This document shows, piece by piece, positions 25,014-34,275 of a DNA stretch of 64,000 nt. Position numbers and translations under genes: made by a program. The stretch comes from Betaproteobacteria bacterium (GTDB lineage: Bacteria > Pseudomonadota > Gammaproteobacteria > Burkholderiales > WYBJ01), in contig WHTS01000025.1 in assembly GCA_009377585.1 (NCBI GenBank), positions 1 to 64,000 of the forward strand, written 5' to 3'. How positions within the stretch are numbered: position 1 is the stretch's first letter; each line of letters begins with the position of its first letter. The notes below the pieces were generated by a model. It had not been told where the DNA came from and did no database searches. It worked only from the letters and a program-made list of their open reading frames with translations.

Positions 25014-26297
25014 TCAGCTGCATTGTCCTCTGCGACGACGCGCGGCCCAGCCGACCACGGCGAGTCCCGCGAGGCTGAGGAGCCAGGTGTGCGGTTCGGG
25101 GATGAGGGCGATGCGATAGACCGTATCGGCGCCAAGGGCGGTGAGGTAGATCGCGCCGTCCGGCCCGGTCTGGATGTCGGTGATGACGCTGAATCCCGTG
25201 CCGAATGGTGTGAAGGCGTCGCCCGGATCGAGAACGCCGTCGGCGAGGTCGCCGCTCAGCACGAATCCGTCGCGGTTCGCGTTCAACCGCAGCAGCCACA
25301 GGTTGGGACTGTTCGCTTCGCCGTAGATCAGCGCGTCGGCGTAGCCCGCGCCGAGCGCGGACCCGTGCAGGAAGCCCAGTGCGGCGATGCCGATCGGGTC
25401 CTGGATGGAGAATTTCGGATCCTGGTAGCTCGCGCCCTGAAGCATGACCAGATCGCCCGGCGCGTTCTGCGGATCGCGCGCGTCCGGACCCATGATTTGC
25501 TCCCAGCCGCTGTTCATGCCAGCCGGGACCATGTTGATCTCGTCGTACGCGTTGGGACCGTTCTCGGTGATCCAGATGCCGCCTCCCAAGGTGGGGTGCG
25601 GATCGACCGTGACGCCGAACGAATTGCGCACGCCATAGGCATGCCAGCGCCGCACATCCGGATTGCTGTTGCTCTGGAATGGATTGTCGGCCGGAATGCT
25701 GCCGTCGGCATTCAGCCGGTAGACGCCACCAGTCAGCGCGCTGGTCGTGGCCGACTGGTTCTGCTCGATGCCGTTGCGGTTGAGGTCGCCCGTCACGCCA
25801 TAGAGCTTGCCGTCCCGGCCGAACACGAGCGGCCCACCGTTGTGATTCGGGCCATTGCCCGGGATGGTGTCGGTTGCGGCGCCGAACGTGCCGAGCGGCG
25901 TCGGGTTGATCAGAGTGCTGCCGTTCCAAGTGTAACGCGTCAGCCGATTGTCGACCCATGCGCCGGTGGCAGTTCCGGCCGAGTGGTACAGATATACGGA
26001 GCCGTTGGAGGAGAAGCTGGGATCGATCGCGATCCCGAGCAAGCCGCGTTCGAAGCCGTCGGTGGCGACCGGCAGATTCAACGCCGTGGATGTTGTTGCA
26101 TTGCCCACGAAGCGCTTGACGGCGCCCCCCTTCTCGATCAGGAATCCTTCGCCGGGCCCGGTGAAGCGAATGCCGGTGGGATCGTTGGCCGACAGGAACG
26201 GCGTGACGGTGAGCGTTGAATCGGACAACGCCGGAGCCGCAAGGGCGCCGGGCGTTATCGTGGTTGCGATCAATGCGGCAGCGGCGACCAGGCGCAT
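25014..26297 (-). CDS. PQQ-dependent sugar dehydrogenase-like protein with PEP-CTERM anchor
   Basis: 427 residues. A signal peptide (MRLVAAAALIATTITPGALA) leads into a six-bladed propeller of the soluble glucose/aldose dehydrogenase type: ERGLLGIAIDPSF, NHNGGPLVFGRDGKLYGVTGD (candidate catalytic His), RRWHAYGVRNSFGVTVDP, WITENGPNAYDEIN and GPDGAIYLTALG. The last 26 residues are a textbook PEP-CTERM signal: PEPHTWLLSLAGLAVVGW followed by AARRRR. It should be processed by an exosortase and delivered to the envelope or exopolysaccharide. ATG 26297 follows AAGGAGAG. The quinone cofactor is inferred from the fold. Confidence 0.87.
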   Translation of the reverse strand: MRLVAAAALIATTITPGALAAPALSDSTLTVTPFLSANDPTGIRFTGPGEGFLIEKGGAVKRFVGNATTSTALNLPVATDGFERGLLGIAIDPSFSSNGSVYLYHSAGTATGAWVDNRLTRYTWNGSTLINPTPLGTFGAATDTIPGNGPNHNGGPLVFGRDGKLYGVTGDLNRNGIEQNQSATTSALTGGVYRLNADGSIPADNPFQSNSNPDVRRWHAYGVRNSFGVTVDPHPTLGGGIWITENGPNAYDEINMVPAGMNSGWEQIMGPDARDPQNAPGDLVMLQGASYQDPKFSIQDPIGIAALGFLHGSALGAGYADALIYGEANSPNLWLLRLNANRDGFVLSGDLADGVLDPGDAFTPFGTGFSVITDIQTGPDGAIYLTALGADTVYRIALIPEPHTWLLSLAGLAVVGWAARRRRGQCS

Positions 26298-26402
26298 GAC
26301 TCTCTCCTTTGAAGGACTCTCTTTGGGGTCCATTGGAGAAAAGTATGCGCTCGGACCAGTGCCAGCAGCGTGCGCGAGTTCACATGCGCCGTGCGATAGT
26401 GC

Positions 26403-27629
26403 TCAGCCGCAGACGCGATGCATCAACCGGTGCAGAAACGCTTCGCACTGGGCGAGCTGGTCGAGGCTCACGTATTCGTTGGGCTTGTGCGCCTGCTCGA
26501 TGCTGCCGGGGCCGCAGACGATTGCCGGCATTCCGGCCTGCTGGAAAAGCGAAGCCTCGGTGCCATACGAGACCTTGCCGATATCGCGAAAGTCGGTAAG
26601 GCCCAGCGCCAGGCGCGCCGGGTTCGAGTCGCTAGCAACGTCCAGGCCCGGCATGACGGCAAGCACTTCCCATTCGAACCCGCTGACCGGATCGACGCGC
26701 TTCATCTCCGGCAGCAGCGTTTGCTCGGCGAAGGTCTTCACTTCCTCGAACAGCGCCGCCGGATCGTCGCCGGGCAGATGGCGGAACTCGAAATCGAAGC
26801 TGCATTCCTTGGGCACGATATTGAGCGCGGTGCCGCCGCGGATGACGCCCGTGTGTACGGTGGTGTGGGTGACGTCGAACAGGGCGTCGTGCGGCCCGCG
26901 GTCGCGAAAACGGCGCGCCATGCCCTTCAGGTAAGCGATGATTTCCGCGGCCGCTTCGACCGCATTCACGCCCTGCGGTGCGTAGGCCGAGTGGCACGAC
27001 AAGCCGCGCACGGTGCAGCGGTAGCCGTGTTTGCCCTTGTGACCAATCACCACCCGCATGCTGGTCGGTTCGCCGACGATGACCGAATCAGGTTTGATCC
27101 CGGCGTGCGCCAGGTCGGCGATCAGGTCGCGCACGCCGATGCAGCCGATCTCTTCATCGTACGAAAACGCGAAGTGCAGCGGCTGGCGCAATCCGTTCGC
27201 GACGAATTCCGGCGCGAGCGCGAGCGCCGTGCCGACGAAGCCTTTCATGTCGGCGGCGCCCCGCCCATACAGGCAATCCTGTGCAACCTCGGCGCGGAAC
27301 GGATCGGTGTCCCAGGCTTGTCCGTCCACCGGCACGACGTCGGTATGGCCCGAGAGCGCCACGCCGCCATCCTGCTCCGGACCGAGGCTCGCGAACAGGT
27401 TGGCCTTGCGCCGCTCGCTGTCGTAGGTGAGCCGGCACCGTGCGCCGAGCCCCTCGAGGTGCGCGCGCGCCCATTCGATGAGAGCGAGATTCGAATCCCG
27501 GCTCACCGTGGTGAAGCCGATGGTGCGGGCAATGGTGTCGACGACGTGTTCGGATGGGGCCGGCATGATGGGTTGAGACAGCTTGCTCGCGTCGGATGCA
27601 AGACGACGCATCGAGGATAGGTCGGTCAC
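26403..27629 (-). CDS. argE: Acetylornithine deacetylase (M20 family)
   Basis: 408 residues from GTG 27629 (an ATG at 27611 would remove six). M20 metal and catalytic motifs are complete: SGHTDVVPVDGQ (His ligand and Asp), GRGAADMKGFVG (bridging Asp), SYDEEIGCIG (catalytic Glu and ligand Glu), IVGEPTSM, and the C-terminal ligand His in SIEQAHKPNEYV. It resembles ArgE more than succinyl-diaminopimelate desuccinylase (VIGHKGKHGYRCTVRGLSCHSAYAP). Predicted to deacetylate N-acetylornithine or a similar N-acyl amino acid in the cytoplasm. Confidence 0.86.
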   Translation of the reverse strand: MTDLSSMRRLASDASKLSQPIMPAPSEHVVDTIARTIGFTTVSRDSNLALIEWARAHLEGLGARCRLTYDSERRKANLFASLGPEQDGGVALSGHTDVVPVDGQAWDTDPFRAEVAQDCLYGRGAADMKGFVGTALALAPEFVANGLRQPLHFAFSYDEEIGCIGVRDLIADLAHAGIKPDSVIVGEPTSMRVVIGHKGKHGYRCTVRGLSCHSAYAPQGVNAVEAAAEIIAYLKGMARRFRDRGPHDALFDVTHTTVHTGVIRGGTALNIVPKECSFDFEFRHLPGDDPAALFEEVKTFAEQTLLPEMKRVDPVSGFEWEVLAVMPGLDVASDSNPARLALGLTDFRDIGKVSYGTEASLFQQAGMPAIVCGPGSIEQAHKPNEYVSLDQLAQCEAFLHRLMHRVCG

Positions 27630-27683
27630 TTCGATCGTGTCAAACGCATTCGCGCCAGGTGTGGGAGAGATTCCTGCAGCTTT

Positions 27684-27797
27684 CCCCTCCTCTCATGAGG
27701 AGGGGTGGCGCGCAGCGCCGGGGTGGTGTGGTTCTCGATCGCACGAGACCACCCCGTCCGCGACAATGTCGCGTCCCGCCCCTCCTTGGTAAGGAGC
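27684..27797. repeat. Dispersed GGTGGTGTGG palindromic repeat, copy 1
   Basis: CCCCTCCTC-TCAT-GAGGAGGGG (27684-27705) is followed by GGCGCGCAGCGCCGGGGTGGTGTGG and the complementary CCACCCCGTCCGCGAC further on. The same blocks recur near 47.95 kb and 51.3-51.5 kb. It lies between divergent argE and the ABC binding-protein gene. Confidence 0.6.
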
Positions 27798-27870
27798 GGA
27801 ATCGCGCAGGTCTCGGTTCGACGCTATGGTAGGCTTGCCGCCAGCCGTTCGTGCATTCAGAGGGAGCGCC

Positions 27871-29436
27871 ATGGCGTCGCGATTTCTCATTGCCGTTCTC
27901 GTACTTGGTTTTGCCGTCTGCAGTCACGCGCAGCAGATCGCCATCGGCCTCGGCGGCGATGTCACCTCGATCGATCCGCACTATCACAATCTCACACCCA
28001 ACAACAACATCGCCGACCACATCTTCGGCACCCTGGTGCAGAAGGACGAGCGCCAGCGACCCAAGCCCGGACTGGCCGAATCCTGGCGGCCCATCGACGA
28101 TCTGACGTGGGAATTCAAGTTGCGCAAGGGCGTGAAGTTTCACGACGGCTCGGATTTCACCGCCGAAGACGTCGCCTTCTCGATCGAGCGCACCGGCAAG
28201 GTGCCCTCCAGCCCCGCGCCGTTCACCATCTATACCAAGCAGGTGACCGAAACGGTCATCGTCGATCCGTGGACGATACGGCTCAAGTCTGCCGCTCCGT
28301 ATCCGAATATGGCGATCGACATATCGACGGTGCAGATCGTGTCGAAGAAGGCCGCGGCCAATGCGAGCACCGACGATTTCAATTCCGGCAAGGCGGCGAT
28401 CGGCGCGGGCCCGTACAAGCTCGTGCGTTACGTCCGCGGCGATCGGATCGAGCTCGCACGCGACGACGCATACTGGGGGCCGAAGCCGCACTGGGAGCGG
28501 GTGACCTTTCGTCTTTTGACGAGCGATCCGTCGCGCGTCGCAGCCTTGCTCGCCGGCGATGTGCAGGCGATCGAGAACATCCCGACCGCCGACATGGCGC
28601 GCTTGGCGAAGGACCCGAGCTTCGGAATCTATCGCACGGTATCGAACCGGGTGATCTACTTGCACATCGATTCCAACCGTGACAAGTCGCCGTTCGTCAC
28701 CGACAGGGCCGGCAAGCCCATGGAGCGTAACCCGCTCAAGGACGTGCGCGTGCGCCGCGCGATGTCGAAAGCGATCAACCGGCAGGCCATCGTCGATCGC
28801 GTCATGGAGGGCCTGGCGATACCCGCCGGCCAGCTTCTGCCCGACGGGATGTTCGGCACCAGCCCCGCGATCAAGCCCGAGGCTTACGATCCCGACGGGG
28901 CGAAGAAGCTGCTCGCCGAAGCGGGGTATCCCGACGGCTTCGGACTCACCATCCACTCGCCCAACAATCGTTATGTCAACGACGAGCAGATCGCCCAGGC
29001 GGTGGCCCAGATGCTCGCCCGCGTGGGCATTCAGACCAAGGTCGAGGCGATGCCCGCGAACATCTTCTTCTCGCGCGGCAGCAAGCTCGACTTCAGTTTC
29101 ATGCTGGTGGGCTGGGGCGCCGATACGGGCGAAGTGTCGTCGCCGCTCAAGTCGCTGCTCGCGACCTACAGCAAGGAGAAGGGCATGGGCGCGGCCAATC
29201 GCGGCCGCTACTCCAATCCGAAGATGGACGCGGTGCTGGCGCAGGCGCTCGCGACCGTGGACGACGGCAAGCGCGAGAAGCTGCTGCAGCAGGCGGTCGA
29301 GATCGCCATGAGCGACGTGGGCGTGATCACGACGCACTTCCAGGTCAACACCTGGGCCGCGCGCAAAGGTATTGCCTACACTCCGCGCACGGACGAGCGC
29401 ACCCACGCGTTCGCGTTCGTGCCCGGGAAGCAGTGA
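27871..29436 (+). CDS. Peptide/opine-type ABC transporter substrate-binding protein
   Basis: 521 residues of the SBP family 5 (DppA/OppA-like). Signal peptide MASRFLIAVLVLGFAVCSHA is followed by the N-terminal signature DVTSIDPHYHNLTPNNNIADHIFG, WEFKLRKGVKFHDGSDFTAEDV, GAGPYKLVRY, and RRAMSKAINRQAIVDRVMEGLAIPAGQLLP. It binds oligopeptides or related solutes in the periplasm. AGGGAG lies before ATG 27871. Two permease genes follow on the same strand after a 134-nt repeat-bearing gap. Confidence 0.9.
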   Translation: MASRFLIAVLVLGFAVCSHAQQIAIGLGGDVTSIDPHYHNLTPNNNIADHIFGTLVQKDERQRPKPGLAESWRPIDDLTWEFKLRKGVKFHDGSDFTAEDVAFSIERTGKVPSSPAPFTIYTKQVTETVIVDPWTIRLKSAAPYPNMAIDISTVQIVSKKAAANASTDDFNSGKAAIGAGPYKLVRYVRGDRIELARDDAYWGPKPHWERVTFRLLTSDPSRVAALLAGDVQAIENIPTADMARLAKDPSFGIYRTVSNRVIYLHIDSNRDKSPFVTDRAGKPMERNPLKDVRVRRAMSKAINRQAIVDRVMEGLAIPAGQLLPDGMFGTSPAIKPEAYDPDGAKKLLAEAGYPDGFGLTIHSPNNRYVNDEQIAQAVAQMLARVGIQTKVEAMPANIFFSRGSKLDFSFMLVGWGADTGEVSSPLKSLLATYSKEKGMGAANRGRYSNPKMDAVLAQALATVDDGKREKLLQQAVEIAMSDVGVITTHFQVNTWAARKGIAYTPRTDERTHAFAFVPGKQ

Positions 29437-29543
29437 AGAGTGGGTGAAGAGTGAAGAGTGAAGTGAGCGCAGGTGCCTGGATCGCCGGCCGAGCGCGCAA
29501 GATCGGCAACCGTCCTTTCACCTTTCACCTTTCACCCTTCACT
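29433..29543. repeat. GTGAAGAGT direct repeats facing complementary CCTTTCAC repeats
   Basis: GTGAAGAGTG-type units recur three to four times at 29433-29467, overlapping the binding-protein stop codon. CCTTTCA/CCCTTCACT units at 29514-29543 are roughly their reverse complement. The two blocks can pair into a long imperfect stem between the binding-protein and permease genes, a place where differential mRNA stability or attenuation is common. Confidence 0.5.
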
Positions 29544-29570
29544 CATGATCCGCGTTAGCGGAGCGCGCGA

Positions 29571-30554
29571 ATGGTCGCCTATATTCTGCGCCGCCTGGCG
29601 GCGAGCGCGATCCTGCTGCTGGTGATGTCGCTGCTGGTCTTCGTCGGCGTCTATGCCATCGGCAATCCGGTCGACCTGCTGATCAGCCCGGAGGCCGACC
29701 AGCAGGAAATGGAGCGTGTGATCGCGGCACTCGGGCTGGACAAGCCGCTGTGGCAGCAATACCTGATCTTCCTCGAGCGGGCGCTTTCCGGAGATCTCGG
29801 TAGATCGTTCGCTTTCAATACGCCGGCGATCGAGCTGATCCTCAATCGCATGCCGGCCACGCTCGAGCTCGCGCTCGCGGCGATGCTGATCGCCATCGCG
29901 CTCGGCATTCCGCTCGGGCTCTATGCGGGATTGAAGCCCGATTCGCTCCTCGCCAAGTCGATCATGGCGGGCTCAATCCTCGGCTTCTCGCTGCCGACCT
30001 TCTGGGTCGGGCTCATTCTCATCATGTTCTTCTCCGTCCATCTGGGCTGGCTGCCGTCGACTGGTCGCGGCGAGACGGTGGAGCTCTTCGGCGTGCAATG
30101 GAGCGTGCTCACCTGGGACGGGTTGCGTCATCTCGCGATGCCTGCCTTCAATCTCGCCCTTTTCAAGCTCTCGCTGCTGATCCGGCTCACGCGCGCCAGC
30201 ACCCGCGAAGCGCTGCTGCAGGACTACGTCAAGTTCGCGCGCGCGAAGGGGCTGCGCATGCGCCGCGTGGTCGGCGTGCACGTGCTCAAGAACATCATGA
30301 TTCCGATCGTGACGGTGATCGGGCTGGAGTTCGGCTCGGTGCTCGCGTTCTCGATCGTCACCGAGACCATCTTCGCCTGGCCGGGCATGGGGAAGCTCCT
30401 GATCGATTCCATTCAGGTGCTCGATCGGCCGGTGGTGGTCGCCTATCTGCTGGTGATCGTGTTCATGTTCGTCTTCATCAATCTGCTGGTGGACCTGGTG
30501 TACTCGGCGCTCGATCCGCGCGTGCGACTGGCGCATGAGCATGCTGCGGGCTGA
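29571..30554 (+). CDS. ABC transporter permease, DppB type
   Basis: 327 residues with six predicted membrane helices and the N-terminal MVAYILRRLAASAILLLVMSLLVFVGVY of DppB/OppB permeases. The EAA loop is TREALLQDYVKFARAKGLRMRRVVGVHVLKN. It forms the inner-membrane channel with the DppC-type protein encoded next, whose start overlaps by 20 nt. No ATP-binding subunit gene follows. Confidence 0.9.
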   Translation: MVAYILRRLAASAILLLVMSLLVFVGVYAIGNPVDLLISPEADQQEMERVIAALGLDKPLWQQYLIFLERALSGDLGRSFAFNTPAIELILNRMPATLELALAAMLIAIALGIPLGLYAGLKPDSLLAKSIMAGSILGFSLPTFWVGLILIMFFSVHLGWLPSTGRGETVELFGVQWSVLTWDGLRHLAMPAFNLALFKLSLLIRLTRASTREALLQDYVKFARAKGLRMRRVVGVHVLKNIMIPIVTVIGLEFGSVLAFSIVTETIFAWPGMGKLLIDSIQVLDRPVVVAYLLVIVFMFVFINLLVDLVYSALDPRVRLAHEHAAG

Positions 30555-31482
30555 GCACCCGGGCGCGCACGCGGTCGGCGAACCGGTCGGCGAGTCGGGA
30601 CCGAGCCGCGCCGAAACGCCGCTCAAGCGCTTCGTTTCGCTCTACGCCGAAAGCCGCCTCGCCCTGGTCGCGCTCGCCGTACTCCTGCTGATCGTGATCG
30701 CCGCCCTTGCCGCGCCCTGGCTCGCGCCGCAGAACCCATACGACCTGGAACAGCTCGATATTCTGGACGCGCGGCTGCCGCCAGGCGAGAAAAGCGGCGC
30801 CGGCATGACCTTCTGGCTCGGAGCCGATGCACAGGGCAGGGACATGCTGTCCGCCATCCTGTACGGGCTGAGGATCAGCATCAGCGTGGGCGCGATTGCG
30901 ACCATCGCGGCCTTGGCGATCGGGCTTTCGCTGGGCCTGATCGCTGCCTATGCCGGCGGGCGCACCGAATCGCTCATCATGCGCGTCGTCGACCTGCAGC
31001 TCTCCTTCCCGTCCATTCTGATCGCGCTGGTGCTGCTCGCGGTGGTCGGTCAGGGCGTGGACAAGATCATCATCGCGCTCGTCACCGTGCAGTGGGCCTA
31101 CTACGCGCGCACGGTGCGCTCGTCCGCGCTGGTCGAGCGCAACAAGGAATACGTCGAGGCGGCGCGCTGCCTGCGCCTTTCGCCCGCGCGCATCCTGTTT
31201 CGTCACATCATGCCCAACTGCCTGCCGCCGCTCATCGTGGTGGCCACCGTGCAGATTGCCCATGCCATCGCGCTCGAAGCGACCTTGTCGTTTCTCGGGC
31301 TGGGGCTGCCGATCACGCAGCCCTCGCTCGGGCTGCTCATCTCCAACGGCTTCTCCTACATGCTGAGCGGCAAGTACTGGATCAGCTTCTATCCGGGCGT
31401 GGCGCTGCTCGTGACGATCATGGCGATCAACCTGGTCGCCGATCAGCTGCGCGACGTGCTCAATCCGCGCCTGGCGCGATGA
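30535..31482 (+). CDS. ABC transporter permease, DppC type
   Basis: 315 residues: a short N-terminal cytoplasmic part, then LALVALAVLLLIVIAALAAPWLAPQNPY, the DppC signature FWLGADAQGRDMLSAILYGLRISI, and the EAA loop VERNKEYVEAARCLRLSPARILFRHIMPN. It pairs with the preceding DppB-type permease; the 20-nt overlap implies coupled translation. The next gene is on the opposite strand, so the transporter has no local ATPase. Confidence 0.9.
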   Translation: MSMLRAEHPGAHAVGEPVGESGPSRAETPLKRFVSLYAESRLALVALAVLLLIVIAALAAPWLAPQNPYDLEQLDILDARLPPGEKSGAGMTFWLGADAQGRDMLSAILYGLRISISVGAIATIAALAIGLSLGLIAAYAGGRTESLIMRVVDLQLSFPSILIALVLLAVVGQGVDKIIIALVTVQWAYYARTVRSSALVERNKEYVEAARCLRLSPARILFRHIMPNCLPPLIVVATVQIAHAIALEATLSFLGLGLPITQPSLGLLISNGFSYMLSGKYWISFYPGVALLVTIMAINLVADQLRDVLNPRLAR

Positions 31483-31492
31483 GGGGTGCGTT

Positions 31493-32467
31493 TCAGCGCG
31501 GGCTCAAGCCGAGGCTCTTCCAGAGCTGATTGTGCTTCGCGAACTCGGTCTTGATGAACGCGGTGCACTCCTCGGGTGAGTTGCTCGCAGTGAGCTCCAC
31601 GCCCTGCGCCAGGAACTGATTGCGCAGCTCCGGGATCCGCACCGCTCTTACGATCTCGCCGTGCAGGCGAGTGCGGATTTCGGGCGGCGTTCCGGCCGGC
31701 GCCAGCATGACGTTCCAGATGACCGCCTCGTAGCCCGGCACGCCGGCCTCGGCGATGGTCGGCACGTCCGGAAACGCGGGCGAGCGTTCGCGGCTGGTGA
31801 GCCCAAGCGCGCGGATGCGTCCGGACTTGATGTGAGGAAGTGCGGTGCTTACGGTCGCGAACATGAGCGAGACTTGACCGCCGACCAGATCGATCATCGC
31901 CGGGCCGCCGCCCTTGTACGGGACGTGCAGGAAGCGCGCTCCGGTTTTCTGCGTGAAGAGCTCGGCGGCGATGCGTCCGGTCGAGGCTTCGCCCTGGGTC
32001 GCATGCACGAGCGCTTCGGGACGTGCCCGCGCCAGGGCGATCAGCTCCTTCACCGAGCGCGCCGGCACCGACGGATGGACCACGAGCGCCTGCGGCAGCG
32101 TTGCGATCAGGCTCACGCCGGCGAAATCCTTTACCGGGTCGAACGGCACCTTGGCAACCAGCCCGTGCAGCGCAACCAGGCTGTTGGCCGCGGTGAGCAG
32201 CGTATAACCATCGGGTGCCGAGCGGGCGACGATCTCGGCGCCGATCACGCCGTTGCCGCCGGGGCGGTTGTCGACGATGAGCTGGTGGCCGAGCGCTTCG
32301 CTCAGCTTGTGCGCGAGCGCACGCGTTACGATGGTGACGTTGCCGCCGGGCGATAGCGGCACGACAATGCGTACGGTACGCGTCGGATAGGTCTGCGCTT
32401 GCGCCGCACCCACCACCGTCACCGTCACCGCGGCGAGCGCGAGCATCGGAAGAAACAGCAAACGCAT
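31493..32467 (-). CDS. Bug/TctC-family periplasmic substrate-binding protein
   Basis: 324 residues with signal peptide MRLLFLPMLALAAVTVTVVGAAQA and the family motifs YPTRTVRIVVPLSPGGNVTIVTRAL, IVDNRPGGNGVIGAEIVARSAPDGYTLL, FLHVPYKGGGPAMIDLVGGQVSLMF, and SPAFPDVPTIAEAGVPGY. PLSPGGNVTIV replaces the usual PFPPGGxxD, so the ligand-contacting Asp is changed. ATG 32467 follows GGTGAGGGG; an ATG 30 nt upstream is possible. It lies 26 nt after the TPP-enzyme gene, probably one transcript. Confidence 0.9.
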   Translation of the reverse strand: MRLLFLPMLALAAVTVTVVGAAQAQTYPTRTVRIVVPLSPGGNVTIVTRALAHKLSEALGHQLIVDNRPGGNGVIGAEIVARSAPDGYTLLTAANSLVALHGLVAKVPFDPVKDFAGVSLIATLPQALVVHPSVPARSVKELIALARARPEALVHATQGEASTGRIAAELFTQKTGARFLHVPYKGGGPAMIDLVGGQVSLMFATVSTALPHIKSGRIRALGLTSRERSPAFPDVPTIAEAGVPGYEAVIWNVMLAPAGTPPEIRTRLHGEIVRAVRIPELRNQFLAQGVELTASNSPEECTAFIKTEFAKHNQLWKSLGLSPR

Positions 32468-32493
32468 CCCCTCACCCTCGATCCCTCTCCTGT

Positions 32494-34179
32494 TCATGCC
32501 TTCCCTTTCAGCGCTTGGGTCCGTATTCCCGACAAGGTCGCGCGCGGCGTGATCGCTTCCGGGTCGATTCGGATCTCGATCACCGCGGGCTTGCCGGAAG
32601 CAAGCGTGCGCTCCAGCGCCGGCTCGAAATCCGCCGTCGCCGTCACCAGTTCGCCGTGCGCGCCGTAGGCGCGGGCCAGCGCCGGGAAGTCCGGATTGCG
32701 CAACCCCGTGCCCGAGACGCGGCCGGGGTATTCGCGCTCCTGGTGCATGCGGATCGTGCCGTACATGCCGTTGTTGACGACAAGGACCACGATCGGCAGA
32801 TCGTACTGCACGGCGGTGGCGAGCTCCTGGCCGGTCATCATGAAGCCGCCGTCGCCGCAGAAGGCGAGCACCGGCCGGTCGGGGTGCACCAGCTTCGCGG
32901 CCACCGCGGACGGAACGCCGTAGCCCATCGCGCCCGAAGTCGGCGCGAGCTGGGTGCGAAAGCCGGTATAGCGGTAGAAGCGGTGGACCCAGATCGCAAA
33001 GTTGCCCGCATCGTTGGTCACGATCGTCTCGGGCGGCATACGCCGGTTCAGGATCGCCATGATCTCGGCCAGATTGACCGCGCCCGGCATGGGCGTGGGT
33101 TCCTGCCAGCGCTCGAAATCGGCACGCGCCTGTGAGGTCCACCCTGCCCATGCCTTCGAATCGACCGGTGTGAGCGCCCTGGCGGCGGCCGCGAACTCCG
33201 GCATGCCGGCATTGATCGGAAGCTCGGCCTGGTACACGCGCCCGAGCTCTTCGGCGCCGGCGTGCACGTGGATAAGCTTCTGCGCCGGACACGGCACGTC
33301 GAGCAGCGTGTAGCCGTTGGTGGTGAATTCGCCCATGCGTGCGCCGACCACCAGCAACAGGTCGCAGTCGCACACGCGCACCTGCAGCGCCGGATTCATC
33401 CCGACGGCGACATCGCCGGCGTAATGGGCATCGCGGTTGTCCAGCAGATCCTGGCGGCGGAAGGCCGCCGCGGCCGGCAGATTGTTGGCGACGATGAACG
33501 CCTTGATATCCTCGCACGCTTCGCGCGACCAGCCGTTGCCGCCGAGCACGAGCAGCGGTTTTTTCGCCTGGGCGAGCAGCGCGCGCAGCCGCTGCATGTC
33601 CTCGGCACCGGCGTGCGCGGCCACACGCTTGTACGGCGCGGTATCGGCTACCGTCGCGGTATCGGTCAGCATGTCCTCGGGAAGCGCAAGCACGACCGGA
33701 CCGGGCCGCCCCGCGACGGCGGTGTGAAACGCCCGGCTCACGAATTCCGGCACACGATCCGCGCGATCGATCGATGCGACCCACTTCGACAGCGGGCCGA
33801 ACATGCGGCGAAAGTCGACTTCCTGGAACGCTTCGCGCTCGACCGCTCCAGAGCCGACCTGGCCGATGAAGAGGATCATCGGCGTCGAGTCCTGCTTGCC
33901 GGTATGAATGCCGACGCTGGCATTGGTCGCGCCCGGCCCGCGCGTTACGAAGCAGATGCCTGGGCGCCCGGTGAGCTTGCCGTACGCTTCGGCCATGTTC
34001 GCGACACCGCCTTCCTGGCGGCACACGATCAGGCGAATGTCGCGGTGATCGTGGAATGCGTCCAGGGCAGCGAGATAGCTCTCGCCCGGGACGCAGAACA
34101 CGGTGTCCGCGCCGTGCACCTTGAGCGCGTCCACCAGCAATTTGCCGCCGCTGCGCGCGGCATGAGCACGATCGTTCAC
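32494..34179 (-). CDS. Acetolactate synthase-like thiamine-diphosphate enzyme
   Basis: 561 residues with the three-domain ThDP-enzyme layout. The activating Glu is in IVCRQEGGVANMAEAYG, followed by GICFVTRGPGATNASVGIHTGKQDSTPMI. The C-terminal ThDP motif runs GDGGFMMTGQELATAVQYDL ... NNGMYGT. It is closest in style to acetolactate synthase large subunits and sulfoacetaldehyde-type relatives, but no small regulatory subunit is nearby, so it is more likely catabolic than a branched-chain biosynthetic enzyme. GTG 34179 is chosen because GGAGG precedes it. Likely co-transcribed with the Bug receptor downstream. Confidence 0.85.
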   Translation of the reverse strand: MNDRAHAARSGGKLLVDALKVHGADTVFCVPGESYLAALDAFHDHRDIRLIVCRQEGGVANMAEAYGKLTGRPGICFVTRGPGATNASVGIHTGKQDSTPMILFIGQVGSGAVEREAFQEVDFRRMFGPLSKWVASIDRADRVPEFVSRAFHTAVAGRPGPVVLALPEDMLTDTATVADTAPYKRVAAHAGAEDMQRLRALLAQAKKPLLVLGGNGWSREACEDIKAFIVANNLPAAAAFRRQDLLDNRDAHYAGDVAVGMNPALQVRVCDCDLLLVVGARMGEFTTNGYTLLDVPCPAQKLIHVHAGAEELGRVYQAELPINAGMPEFAAAARALTPVDSKAWAGWTSQARADFERWQEPTPMPGAVNLAEIMAILNRRMPPETIVTNDAGNFAIWVHRFYRYTGFRTQLAPTSGAMGYGVPSAVAAKLVHPDRPVLAFCGDGGFMMTGQELATAVQYDLPIVVLVVNNGMYGTIRMHQEREYPGRVSGTGLRNPDFPALARAYGAHGELVTATADFEPALERTLASGKPAVIEIRIDPEAITPRATLSGIRTQALKGKA

Positions 34180-34237
34180 GCGCTTTTCCTCCGATTGAGC
34201 TCTCGCAAAGCCGAAGACATCCACGAGGCGCCGTACG

Positions 34238-34275
34238 CTCCCCTCTCCCTCCGGGAGAGGGGCTGGGGGTGAGGG
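34238..34275. repeat. Dispersed 'CTCCCTCCGGGAG' palindrome, copy 3
   Basis: CCCCTCTCCC-TCC-GGGAGAGGGG followed by CTGGGGGTGAGGG, between the divergent TPP-enzyme and MmgE/PrpD genes. Best-preserved copy of the family in the window. Confidence 0.65.
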
